A DNA stretch of 64,000 nt from Anadara kagoshimensis (Eukaryota > Mollusca > Bivalvia > Arcoida > Arcidae): the NCBI GenBank assembly GCA_021292105.1, contig CM037869.1, forward strand, positions 310,001 through 374,000, read 5' to 3'. The notes below the pieces were generated by a model. It made no database searches, was not told where the DNA came from, and worked only from the letters and a program-made list of their open reading frames with translations. Shown piece by piece: positions 39,501 to 53,400 of the stretch. Numbering within the stretch: the first letter of the stretch is position 1; each line of letters begins with the position of its first letter. The position numbers and the translations under genes were made by a program.

Positions 39501-42500
39501 AATTAAAGGTCAAATGGCCAGGTCAAACTTGACACACTATACCGCTGTGATTATTATTATTAAAATAGATTTTAGATCTTTTAAATTTGAATGCATGAAT
39601 TCATTGTACACTATATCTTATAATGATGTTGTGAGTTTGTTACTTTTTGTTACTTTGTCCTCTATTTACAGAGAGACAGGCAAACCTTTCCATAACTTTA
39701 TAACTTGGCGTGATTTGAGGTCCAGAGATATGGTTAAAAACTGGAATTCATCTGTCAGAATGAAAGTAAGTAACGGTATACAGTTTAGTTTTAGAATCTC
39801 TATTAATGAAATGCACTCTGTAAGTGGGAAGTTGTGGGTTCGATCCCCAACTGGGTCTGACAGCAGACTTGAAAGTGGGTAGTGACTGTGACTGTTCTTT
39901 TGCCATGCACTCGGCAGGGCTCCAAGTAGGATCTGGTTTTCACTAGCCTTCTGGCTACCATGTTTTATTTTTACTAGCCAAGGCCAAAATTTACTAGCCA
40001 GGGTTGAATATTTTGGTCGCCAAAACAAAAGTTCCCCGTGATCATGCAATGATACAAAAAAGCTGAATTTTTAAAACTTTTAATTCAAATTGAAAGCATA
40101 ATAAAATTTGACAAATAACTGTGTGCCAGCGGAAGTCGCATATCATCACTGTCATCAAGATCCAGATCAGAACAAAGTCTTCTGGCCATTCTTTGTAGGC
40201 CACCTTCATTTTTGTTGAAAACATTCGCGCATTCTATACATACAACCGAGAAAATTCATTACACCATTTTGCTAAAAACTTTCGCTCGCTTGATGCGGAA
40301 GTGGACATTTGTTGTTCATTATCGGCAACACATTTTGATTTCGGAATGGATGGTGTGCCGAAACCGAATAAGGACAATTTCCCTTATGTCCTGCTGGCTC
40401 GTTTGGCCATGTTGTTTTCTATAGCAATGTGCAATCCGTTGTACGTTTGTATATCAGCAAGGATTATCATAAGTTACAAGCGTTCGTGTGACCTGCATAA
40501 CACAGACGGGGTTCCTGTGTATATGAGCAGGGGCTATAAACAAACTGTATACAACACTAGCGACCGAGGTGTACCAAATTACATTGTTTACATGATCATC
40601 TTTTGGCTAAAAACGATGTTTACATGATCATCTCCTGGTTATAAAACAATCTTTTCAGTACAAAAAATAAATTTTCGGTCGCAGCCTCTGTGTTTATTGA
40701 TCGCCGTTTGGCGAGTGCATCAGAAATTTACTAGCCATATCTGATTTTTAGTCGCATATGCGAGTAACTTACTCGCTACTTGGAGCCCTGCTCGGCATAA
40801 TGAAATGAAAGTGAAGGTTCTTTTGGATGGTAACTTAAAATGAGGTCCTGTGTCACAGTATCCATGGCATGATAAAGAATCCTCAGCGCAATGCACAAGC
40901 AACATTTCTGCACCTTTGCCTATAGCTGTCAATGTCTCAATATAAGTGAAATATTCTTGACTTGGACGTTGAACACCATTACTCAACTCTACCACTAGAA
41001 TGCTTGCTTTTCTATGTCAAAATGGCGCTGTTGAAGGTCACACAACAATCTAGGTTTTAAAATTGTTCCTTTAGAAAAATTTTCTTTCAAATTTTGATGA
41101 TAATTAAATTTTATGATACTACAAATAATTTGTTTTTGATGAAATTAGATTACATAATCTTAAAGTGATTTTCTACATAGCCAAATTTTGTTCACATAGA
41201 TTTCTTGTGTGAAATTAACATGAATTCTACATGAAAATTCTTGTGAAATTAACACGAATTCTACATGAAAATTCTTGTAAAATTAACACGAATTCTACAT
41301 GAACATTTTTGTGAAATTAACACGAATTCTACATGAAAATTTTTGTGAAATTAAAATGAATTCTACATGAAAATTCTTGTGAATTTCATGTGAATGAAGC
41401 ATATACTGGTACATGAAATTCAAGTGAAAATAAAATTTGTCATGTGAGAAAGTTTCCTCCACCATCCCAGGTGAACTACCTGGATGATAGTAAAAGAATC
41501 TTGACTGAGATTATCTCGGATGTGCCACAACTTTACTCCATTCCACTTACTCTGTCCATTAAATTTTGATTGCATTAAATAGAGTACATTTTTATAGGAC
41601 TGTAAACTTAATTTAGACATTAATCACCACTCTTTTTATTTTGTATTGAGTTACATTGTATTTTGATACCTAAAATTAACTTGAATTTGATTTTATTATA
41701 TTTTGTTTTAGTTTTTAAACAATGGTTCATCATTCCTGCATTTATTTACTCGACAAAAAAGATTTTTAGCAGCAAGTGTGTTAAAGTTTATAACACCTCA
41801 GGTGAGTGTAGATTTTACAAACTTGATAAACACATTATGAAGTTTCCAGTAAACTTAGTACTGCTACCATAAGAGTAAACTCATGCCTTTTTTCTTACAG
41901 TTCTTTTTATATGCCAAATTGAAATGAAAAGATACCTATTGGTTTTCATTTGTAATTTAATTATTGTTTATTTTTTGATGGTCTATCTTTAACCTAGGTT
42001 AATTTTTTTCCCTGACTTTCAAACATTAAATATTCTGTCCATTCAGACACTTCTTGTCTAGAGTAACTCTCCAGATCTATCAAACATTATTGGTACATAG
42101 CATCAACATTGATAGGAGATGTATATATCATTAACCTGAGTTGGTTTGCTCAAGTTAAAAAGTTACCAACTAGTATGGAAGCCTAATTCACTGAATTTGT
42201 GTGTTTCTCTTATTTTAGCTAGTTTCATATTTTGGAAATGTGTTTCTTGATGGAAGATAATGTGTCTTCACCAAATTATTGACCTCATGACCATCTGCTA
42301 ATGACATGACCTTCTGCTAATGACATGACCTTCTGCTAATGACATGACTTTCTGCTAATGACATGACCTTCTGCTGATGACATAGTGTTTCTAAATGTGC
42401 TGATGACATGACTTTCTGCTGATGACATAGTGTTTGTAAATGTGCTGATGACATGACCTTCTGCTGATGGCATAGTGTTTGTAAATGTGCTGATGACATG

Positions 42501-45500
42501 ACCTTCACTGATGACATAGTGCTTGTAAATGTGCTGATGACATAGTGTTTGTAAATGTGCTGATGACATAGTGTTTGTAAATGTGCTGATGACATGACCT
42601 TCACTGATGACATAGTGTTTGTAAATGTGCTGATGACATAGTGTTTGTAAATGTGCTGATGACATAGTGTTTGTAAATGTGCTGATGACATAGTGTTTGT
42701 AAATGTGCTGATGACATAGTGTTTGTAAATGTTAATGGTTTATGTTTTATTTTTCTATTCAGGTTACTATGAGATTGATCTGGATGTTAGAACATATAGA
42801 CCAGGTAATATAGTTTGATAGTCTATATAAGTCTCTGATAGAACCCTTTTAGTACTTTTAACATAGTTATTCTATAATAAGAAATTTTTATGCAATTATA
42901 TTGTAAGAATCTCAGTCAGGATGAATTTTTTCATTCTTTATGTACATGTACTTACCATATGAAACAGGGCTTGTCGTAATTTTTAAGAAGGGGTAATTTT
43001 CACAATTTTTTTATCAATTTACTAACAAAGCAAATATTTTCATCACATTAAAATAACCATGTTTACATTAACTTGTCACAGTGCTTAGTGGAAAAAATCA
43101 TTTAACATTCAGAAAGTTTACTTGTCATACATTATTTATTGACAGTGATAATAAAACCATGTAGGTTTTATTAGGTCATTGATTTGTGAATTCTAATTGG
43201 TGAACATTAAAATTATAATCAATAGTCATGTTAAAACATCTGATGTCTTGTAGATGAAAGAAAGAGCTTATGAAGGCCAGTTGATGTTTGGTTGCATGGA
43301 AACATGGTTGTTATGGAAACTTACCGGTGAAAAAGTTCATGCTACAGATTATTCCTGTGCCAGTAGTACCGGCATGTTTGATCCATTCCAGGTAGCTATA
43401 TAACAGTAACTAAACATGGAGTGCTTACCCTTCTGGAGCACCTGGCCTCACTTCCCTCGTGGAAGTTTACATGTTAAACCTAACTTGTCAGTTTCAAAGT
43501 TTTCACTTTGCTTCTGGATTGTGATTCAGACATGGATTAGTATGTTTGTTTTTGATCGTATACAGTGTCTGTATGATTTGTTTGAATGCTTTAACTTTAT
43601 CCCTAGATCAAAGCATTCCCCACAATTCCATGTCAGCCACCTCAGGTAACAGCAGTGTCAGATATTAAATTGTTTCATAACATCACCAGCTACAGTTTTT
43701 AGCTTGCTGGCACAAATTGCAAAAAGAGTTATTGTTGTACCATCAGCATCTGTGTCAGCATTTAATCTGTAATTCAAGTAGTAACCTCTATATAACAATT
43801 AATCCATTAAGTTGAGCTATTCCATGACATATACTGCCCTCTGTTTAATCACACCTATTGTATAATTGCTTTTATTCACTTAGTATTTAATTTTGCTTTA
43901 TTTGGGGTTTGACTTTATAGCTTGAAATTAAATATAAAGTAAATATCTTCATGTGCATTCATTAAACATAGACTGAGATTATCTGTACAGAAAATTGTTA
44001 ACACTGTCTACTGCATTGCAAAATTTTATACCCGTCAATAAGTTCCAGAGCTTTAACTGCAAAATATTTCCCTGCGGAATTAAACAATTAAACAGTATTG
44101 TTCTTGTATTTGTAATACAGTTTGTATTCTGTCTTTGAGAGAACTTTTACATATTTACCGACCCTGTTTTCCTCTACAATGGTACATATGATAAACATAT
44201 TAAATGTTTTAAACTCTATACAAAACCTGTAAAGGTTAAAATTTATATTCACATAATTGTTAAAACTTTGTGTCTGTTCATTGTGAGGAGTTAAGATTAA
44301 AATTAAAATAGACTGAGTTGATTCTTTACAATTAGTGTCAGATTTATTTTCATGTAATTTGTGGTTGTTTATTTTTTCAGTTTGAATGGAGTTCAATTGT
44401 GTGTAATTTATTAAACATTCCAATGTCTATACTCCCAGAAATCAAAGATTCAAGGTAAGACCTGGATGTTCACATGCATACACATGTGTAGTTTATGTGT
44501 TATGTATGTATGTTTTTTTTGAGAAATCACTGCAATATTTTTAGCTCACCTGACCGAAGGTTATGTGAGCTTATGGCATAGCGCAGCGTGTGTATGTGCG
44601 TGTGTGCGTGCGTGCATGCGTCGTTAACACCTATTTTCGACTTCTCCACTGAAACTACTGGACAGTTTTTAATGAAACTTTGTCAGAAGTATATATGGGC
44701 CAGTGCAATTCAGATTTGTTCGTGGCGTTGCCATGGCTACCATAACTAGGTCAAGGTGACCTAGGGGTGCAAAAATCTTAAAAAATCTTCTTCTCCGAAA
44801 GTACTGATTGGAGAAAAAATCTGATGTGATATTTGGCTTTTCTAGGGTCTTAAGCCTATAGTTTGTTCATTTTGTGAAATTCTGATAAAAAATAGGTTAC
44901 GCGTTTTTGGGTTTAATTTTGAAATAATCGTAAAATAGCTTCAAATTGTTATAACTTGACTATTTGACCAGATAATGACATGGGGTTTTCAGTTTTGACA
45001 TCTTCTTGTTAGTATCTTCAAAATGAGGTCAAGGTCAATTGTGAAGGTCGTGACCTAATTTTTTTTACCTCATTATCATTATTATCTCGAAAACTATAAA
45101 CTTTTTGTATAGGCATGTATATTAGAATGTTGTAGGTATTGATACAACGATCATTTTGATGTATAGAAAAAGGTCATGGGTTCAAAGGTCAAGGTCACAG
45201 ATGTGAAACAATACCGAAATGGTTAATTATCTCGAAAACTACAAACTTTTTGTATGGGCATGTATATTAGAATGTTGTAGGTATTGATACAATGATCATT
45301 TTGATGTATAGAAAAAGGTCATGTGTTCAAAGGTCAAGGTCACAGATGTGAAACAATACAGAAATGGTTAATTATCTTGAAAACTATAAACATTTTGTAT
45401 AGGCATGTATATTAGAATGTTGTAGGTATTGATACAACAATCATTTTGATGTATAGAAAAAGGTCATGGGTTCAAAGGTCAAATCACAGATGTGAAACAA

Positions 45501-48500
45501 TACAGAAATGGTTAATTATCTCGAAAACTATAAACATTTTGTATAGGCATGTATATTAGAATGCTGTAGGTATTGATACAGCGATCATTTTGATGTATAG
45601 AAAAAGGTCATGGGTTCAAAGGTCAAGGTCACAGATGTGAAACAATACCGAAATGGTTAATTATCTCGAAAACTACAAACTTTTTGTATGGGCATGTATA
45701 TTAGAATGTTGTAGGTATTGATACAATGATCATTTTGATGTATAGAAAAAGGTCATGTGTTCAAAGGTCAAGGTCACAGATGTGAAACAATACAGAAATG
45801 GTTAATTATCTTGAAAACTATAAACATTTTGTATAGGCATGTATATTAGAATGTTGTAGGTATTGATACAGCGATCATTTTGATGTATAGAAAAAGGTCA
45901 TGGGTTCAAAGGTCAAGGTCACAGATGTGAAACAATACAGAAATGGTTAATTATCTCGAAAACTATAAACTTTTTGTATAGACATGTATATTAGAATGCT
46001 GTAGGTACCGTTACAATGATCATTTTGATGTATAGAAAAAGGTCATGGGTTCAAAGGTCAAGGTCACATGTGAAACAACACTGAAATGGTTAATTATCTT
46101 GAAAACTATAAACTTTTTGTATAGGCATGTATATTAGTATGTTGTAGGTATTGATACAACGATCATTTTGATGTATAGAAAAAGGTCATGGGTTCAAAGG
46201 TCAAGGTCACAGATGCGAAACAATACCAAAATGGTTAATTATCTCAAAAACTATAAACTTTTTGTATAGGCATGTATATAAGAATGATGAGGTATTGATA
46301 CAACGATCATTTTGATGTATAGAAAAAGGTCATAGGTTCAAAGGTCAAGGTCACAGATGCGAAACAATACAGAAATGGTTAATTATCTCGAAAACTATAA
46401 ACATTTTGTATAGGCATGTATATTAGAATGTTGTAGGTATTGATACAGCGATCATTTTGATGTATAGAAAAAGGTCATGGGTTCAAAGGTCAAGGTGACA
46501 GATGCGAAACAATACCAAAATGGTTAATTATCTCAAAAACTATAAACTTTTTGTATAGGCATGTATATTAGAATGTTGTAGGTATTGATACAACGATCAT
46601 TTTGATGTATAGAAAAAGGTCATGGGTTCAAAGGTCAAGGTCACAGATGCGAAACAATACAGAAATGGTTAATTATCTCGAAAACTATAAACATTTTGTA
46701 TAGGCATGTATATTAGAATGTTGTAGGTATTGATACAGCGATCATTTTGATGTATAGAAAAAGGTCATGGGTTCAAAGGTCAAGGTCACAGATGTGAAAC
46801 AATACCGAAATGGTTAATTATCTCGAAAACTACAAACTTTTTGTATAGGCATGTATATTAGAATGATGTAGGTATTGATACAATGATCATTTTGATGTAT
46901 AGAAAAAGGTCATGGGTTCAAAGGTCAAGGTCACAGATGTGAAACAATACAGAAATGGTTAATTATCTCGAAAACTATAAACTTTTTGTATAGGCATTTA
47001 TATTAGAATGTTGTAGATATTGATACAACAATCATTTGATGTATAATAAGAAAGGTCATGGGTTCAAAGGTCAAGGTCAGAGATGCGAAACAACACCGAA
47101 ATGGTTAATTATCTTGAAAACTATAAATTTTTTGTATAGGCATGTATATTAGAATGTTGTAGGTATCGATACAACAATCATTTCCATGTATAGAAAAAGG
47201 TCATGGGTTTAAAGGTCAAGGTCACATATGTAAAACAATACTGAAATTGTTAATTATCTTGAAAACTATAAACGTTTTGCATAGGCATGTATATTAGAAT
47301 GTTGTAGGTATTGATACAATGATCATTTTGATGTAAAGAAAAAAGTCATTAGGGTTTAATTTAAATCTATCAGCTAGCCATTAGTTATCAGGTGAGCGTA
47401 TAAGGCCCATGGGCCTCTTGTTTAATTTAATCATAAAATATATTTAAAAAGTGGTATATGACAAACCTATAACCCTTTGATATTTTCATTTGTACATTAT
47501 ATTTTTAAGCATTGTTGAGATAACTTTTGACCTGATGACCTTGATCTTTGACATGACCTACTTAGCATAAATAGCTTCCAGTGTCTTATTTTTGTCCGTG
47601 ACTCATTTAAAATTCAAAACAGTCTTTGTAAAATGGTATTACTATGACCATTTCTCTAGGCTAAAAATTGCCAAAATTTTTGTTAAAAGTTTTATTTTTT
47701 TCATCATATTCTAGGCATTATTAGCATTATTACTGATTTTGACTTGGTTTTTATATTTATTTCAGTGGTGAGTTTGGTAAAACAGATCCCTCTATTTTTG
47801 GTTTGCCTATCAGTATCACATCCATGGTAAGTTCTTATTGGATATGTTAGATGATATTCATGTACCATCTCAATAGTTTAGAGGGATGTAATACAGAAAA
47901 CGTTCAACTACAGATTTCTGGAATATAACCATTTTGACAGCAAAACTTTAAATCCCAAATCATATGGAAATATAATTCTACACAAATGTTACAGACATCA
48001 CTTGGTACATATTACATGTATGTAATCCATTATGCTATATTCATATTTTATCTACATGATGTCATATTTTATGATGGTACATGTATTACAACTGTAACAA
48101 CTTGACATACCAGTACTAGAACTTCAAAACAAAACAAATTAAATTATACAAATGATTTGCAGGCACTTAAATGTGGAGTTAATGGGGTTCGCTGCTGTAC
48201 CACATGATGCCCTCTAATGCTTATGTGGAACACTTATTTCCAATGGATATGGAATCCCATGAAAATGACATCATTCTAGGAATTTGTGACATTGACATTT
48301 TTCAAAACATTTCACACAAATGTTAAAGAGGTATTGATCATGTGGTACAGTGGCGAATCTTGTTGTAATACCCTGTCCAACATAGTGAGGAGGTATTGTG
48401 TGTGATATTCATTTTCATTGGAAGGACAGTTGTTAAGTTTTGGTATCATTTAATGCCGTATTAGATGCACTGTTATTTTAATAGTGTTTAAAGCCTCAAT

Positions 48501-50421
48501 CAATTTTCTTTCACTAACATTGTCCCAGTAAAATCCCTAACTTACTATGTGGTGGTCAGTCAGTCCAGGAATGTCAATTTAAATCAGGGCATTTACTGGG
48601 TCAATGTAAGTCAAAGAAACTTGATTGAGGCTTAAAATACTATTATTTGACTTGTACAACTCAGGATGTGGCACAGATATATCGGCTACTAAGAACCCAT
48701 AGAATCATTGTGGGAAGTATTACATATTATACCAGTTTTAATTTTAACAGCACTAGATGTCCGTTTCAGAATCTAATTCCTCATCAGTGTGCTTGGACCA
48801 AAAAATGTGAAACTTATCGTCTACAAACATATAATTGTTGTTTTAGGTTGGTGATCAGTCAGCAGCCATGTTTGGTGAATGTTGTTTTGACCCAGGTGAT
48901 ATAAAGGTTACCATGGGAACAGGGACATTTGTGGATTTAAATACTGGAAATACTCCACATGCTTCTATAGCAGGTATAGTTCCGATACAGATAATTCTTT
49001 ACAACCAAAAGACAAAATCAAACAACAATCCATGTTCAAATCACAATCCAAAAATAAACATACCAATCAATGTCCAAATCACAATCCCAAAGCCAAACAC
49101 AAACATATCAATCCATGTTCAAATCACAATCCAAAAACTAAACATACCAATCTATGTCCAAATCACAATCCAAAAATAAACAATCCAAAAAGCAAAAAAA
49201 AAAAAAAAAAAAAAACAGGGAAATTTAGTTAAACATGTGAACTGTTTGCTCAGCTTTGCAAGGGTAAGCAAGTTGTTTAGCTAGTTACACCCGCCATGTG
49301 TGTAATCAAATTTGGAAATGAAATGAACATGGAACTATACAATATCAAATATATCCAGCACAAACTTGTTTAGATTTATGATTAACATAAACAAGTGATA
49401 AATAATTATCTAGTGTCATAGTCTTGAGCAACTATTACCTGTAATCTGTTTATTTATACAACTTTTAATTTTGAATGACAAAGATGAAAAAGATAATACC
49501 TACAAATATCAAATTTCATTCAAAATATCATGGCCATCTGTCACACAGGAAAATATCATTCCAAAGCATTTATTTAAAGGGAGATAACTCATACTTCTGT
49601 TTCTTTCATACAGGTCTTTATCCATTAGTGGGATGGAAAATTGGTGATGAAACAGCTTTTATCGCTGAAGGTATAATATCTGATACTGGATCTGTAATGG
49701 AATGGATTAAATCAATAGGTAACTAAGTCTGTATACTGGTATAAAGTTTAAAATTACATTCCCATGCCCATGCAATTATTTTGGAATTCTACTATATCAA
49801 TATCTTAACTCTTGACCATATTATTGGTATTTTTATTATTATTATTATTATTTTGCTTTTATAGGTTTCAATGTATCATGAACTTTGTCATTTATTTCAG
49901 TAAGGTTTGTTTTATTACGAATGACAGAATATTTTTTAAATATTTTTTGACACAAATCAACATTCTACAATCATGACAATTGTTGAGTTCATTTTAGTTT
50001 CGTTTTGGAAGTCGCATGAGGTTGTTGTGTCACAGATTTTCATCTGCTAGTGCAAATTTCTTTATTCCCTTTGATATGTAAAGTATAAGGTGTTAGTTGT
50101 TTTAATGGTATATGCATCCATAAAACAGAATAAAGTTAAATTTCAGCTTATTGTTGTGCTTACTTTCAGATTTTTATGAAGACGTGTCAGAAACGGCACA
50201 AATAGCTCAGTCAGTACCAGGTAATTACACACACACACACACACACGTAGCAGTCAGTCACACACACACAAACACACAACACACACACGTAGCAGTCAGT
50301 CACTCACACACACACACAACACACACACGTAGCAGTCAGTCACACACACAACACACACACGTAGCAGTCAGTCACACACACACATACACAGAGAGAGAAA
50401 TAGCTGTCAGTGCCAGGCTAT

Positions 50422-50452
<31 letters not shown>

Positions 50453-53400
50453 ATAGCTGTCAGTGCCAGGTAATCACAAACACACACACACACACACGCA
50501 GATAGCTGTCAGTGCCAGGTAATCATACACACACTCTCTCTCTCTCTTTCTTTGTCTCTCTCATCTCTTATTACATGTTGCTCTCTATATTTTTTTTATG
50601 TTTAGGGTCGAACTTGATTTAGCACATCTGAGACAGGTTTTATTCCTTGGTTCCAAAACAATATACAGTGGCAGTACATTTAATTCTGAAGCAGCATATT
50701 TTAAGTCTAGAATTGCTGTTAGATAGCTATGTAAAAAGTCATCTTTTATAATGTTATACTATTAGTTATTTGAGATTTTCCCGGGGTATACGTGATGGTA
50801 TGACCGTCTTGGTATGACGGTCATACCATCCCGTATACCCCGGGAAAATCTCAAATAACGAATTTATTACCACTTTGGTCTGATCTCGATCAACATTTGA
50901 AAATTTAAGCTTTATGCTGCATTTACTGGAATATTCAAGTTGTAATGTGGTTTAAAATATTAGTATAAAATAATTAAATTGGAACAACTCAACAAGTTAA
51001 TCTTTTCTATCAAAATTTAATTAATTGAAAATACAGAAATATTAAATTTATTAAACATTTCTAAGATAAGTAAGTTTTAAAAAATGTCATTTATCCTATT
51101 AAAAATTATAACTCTTCAAACTGGAGCTACCCTTCATTGTACCCCTTGTGCACAAAGAATAAATTCTTCCGTCATCATTACGTCACACGAAAGACACCGT
51201 CATTTTGTCAAAATGTTTACCATTGTAAACACCCATCCAAAATACGCTTTGGTGTATTAAAGGAGTTATAATGTATAGACTAGATCGAAATTAGGATTGT
51301 TAGTAACGACTCGCCTCATGTAAGTAAATGATTAATTGATTTTTAACCGTGTCATTCAAATCTTTAAAATATTAGCGTTGTTCCTTTCTCTCCAGCAGAG
51401 TAAACGGACATGTACTTTTCGTAGGAAGCTACAGGACACATTGTCATTGGCGTGTTGTCAGCAGGCATTATTCCTGTGTATCTCTCCTTTTTTATTTTCG
51501 CGAGGATTTTTTGTTAACTCATCTACAGTTTTCTTCACAAATTTGGCCCCTGTAGAGGGATCTGTAGCCACAGAAAAAGTAGATTTCGACATTTCAAGAA
51601 TGTTTTCACCACCCCGACGACAGAAATATAAACGTTATTCAAAATGTACTTTATTAAACAGTCCCGTGGGCGTATTTGGATTCATGTGAATGCTAGAACA
51701 TAATTTCCCTAAATCGTCATCACTGATCTATCTGCATTTTGCAAACGACGTTCTATGCGAGTTGTTCCCGTTTAGCCGCAGATACGAACTTTTTACTCAC
51801 GAATTTTGAATCTTATTTTTAAACGTTAGACACAAAATTTTAATTTTAAAATATTCTGTAATTTATAAAATCAAAAATCGTATGTTACTTTTAATACTTT
51901 TTTTGAAAACCAACAGGTTAAAAATATACTGCAATACTTGAAGCGGACCATGGGGGCGGCCATAACCCGACAGGTTTGAAGCTCCGTATTACCTGATCAC
52001 GTGGTATCCGTATTACCCGTTCAGGCGGCCGTATTGCCTTGGAAAATTAAATATATGGGATTGTATAAATAAGGTTTTAACTAATCAGATTGTAAATATT
52101 TTACCAAAGTGGTAATAAATGTATATATCTGTTTCAGATAGTGATGGTGTTTACTTTATTTCCGCATTTAGTGGACTTCAGGTAAGAATTAATACCTTGT
52201 TAAAACTTCTGTAACTCAAATACCGTTCTTAAATTCTGTAAATAACCAGAATGTCACAGTTTTTCCATGTTTTCTCCCCTTCTATTATAAAGAACTAAAT
52301 ATTATTGCTGCAAGGTCAGAATGACTGTATTTTTAACTGTAAATTATGCTTAATTTTTATAGAAAATTCAATAAACTTACCCTAACCCTAACATTTGCTA
52401 TGCACATACATGATTACCATCTGATATCTCTGGGTAAAATGTTTATCTACATGTTGAATAATGAGCGAATGTCAGTTCCTTCTTTTATAATATGTTGCCA
52501 AGGACAACACCCAGTATAAACATCATTATTTTCAACATGTAAATATTTTGTAATAGTTGTGAATGCACATAAAAATTATAAGTGTGTACATGTGTGTGAG
52601 AGATATTGTCCGTTCCATTTGTACTGAAGTGAAGCATGTCCTGCAACACATCTGACTAGTATCATGGCTAATTATTTGTATCTTACTTACTCTTGCAAGA
52701 TTCCCCATTTTTAGATCACCTGAGCCGAAAGGCTCAGATGAGCTATTGCTATCTATCACCGTCCGTCGTGCATAAACTTTACGTTTTAATCTTCTCCTCC
52801 AAAACTACAAAGCCAAATTTGATGAAACTTAGTGATTATTATGCCTGGGTAACAGGCTTTCAAAATTTTGTTCGGGGTTTGACCATGCCCAACAATATGG
52901 CTGCCATTACTATAAATAGCCAAAAGACAAAAAAATCTTCTTATCTGATACCAAAAGATGCAGGCAAATTTTGATTAGATTTTTGGATTCAGGATACCTA
53001 GATACATTAAAATTGTGTTTTTCATGAAAATTGGACGAAAAATAGGTGACACGTTTTTTGCATAATATTATGTACCGTAATCCTTCTATTACAATTTTTA
53101 ATTTCAATCAACTTTCACTTTCAAAGAATATTAAAACACTTAATACAGGTATGGCTATATTTAGCTTACATTAAAAACGTAAATACATCGTAAAATACTT
53201 GTCCTCAAAGTTACAATCATGACTCCATCATGCAAATACACAACGCAACAAACACATGAAAATAACAAATTCTAATGTAAATTAACAACAAAACAACAAC
53301 ATTTCTTCTTGTTTTTATTCAATATTAATTATAAGCAATATGTATTGCTTGTTACGGGTGAATTCCAGCAAAATCCTGTCCGGATTTAGAGGCAAAAAAA

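Noticed and set aside
40212-40627. Open frames inside the hAT-like element in GK5 intron 4
   Set aside because: No transposase or other motif was found, and the frames overlap each other.
42317-42691. Two overlapping minus-strand open frames of over 100 codons
   Set aside because: They are translations of the minisatellite in GK5 intron 5; the peptide is a pure repeat.
45060-47340. Recurrent AAGGTCAAGGTCA motifs as nuclear-receptor response elements
   Set aside because: They recur because the ~147-bp unit is repeated; nothing else suggests regulation.
50151-50456. 101-codon His/Thr-rich open frame
   Set aside because: It is GK5 exon 12 read through its donor into the AC microsatellite.
52376-52400. 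CCCTAACCCTAAC telomere-like repeat
   Set aside because: Only about two units; too short to be a telomeric relic.
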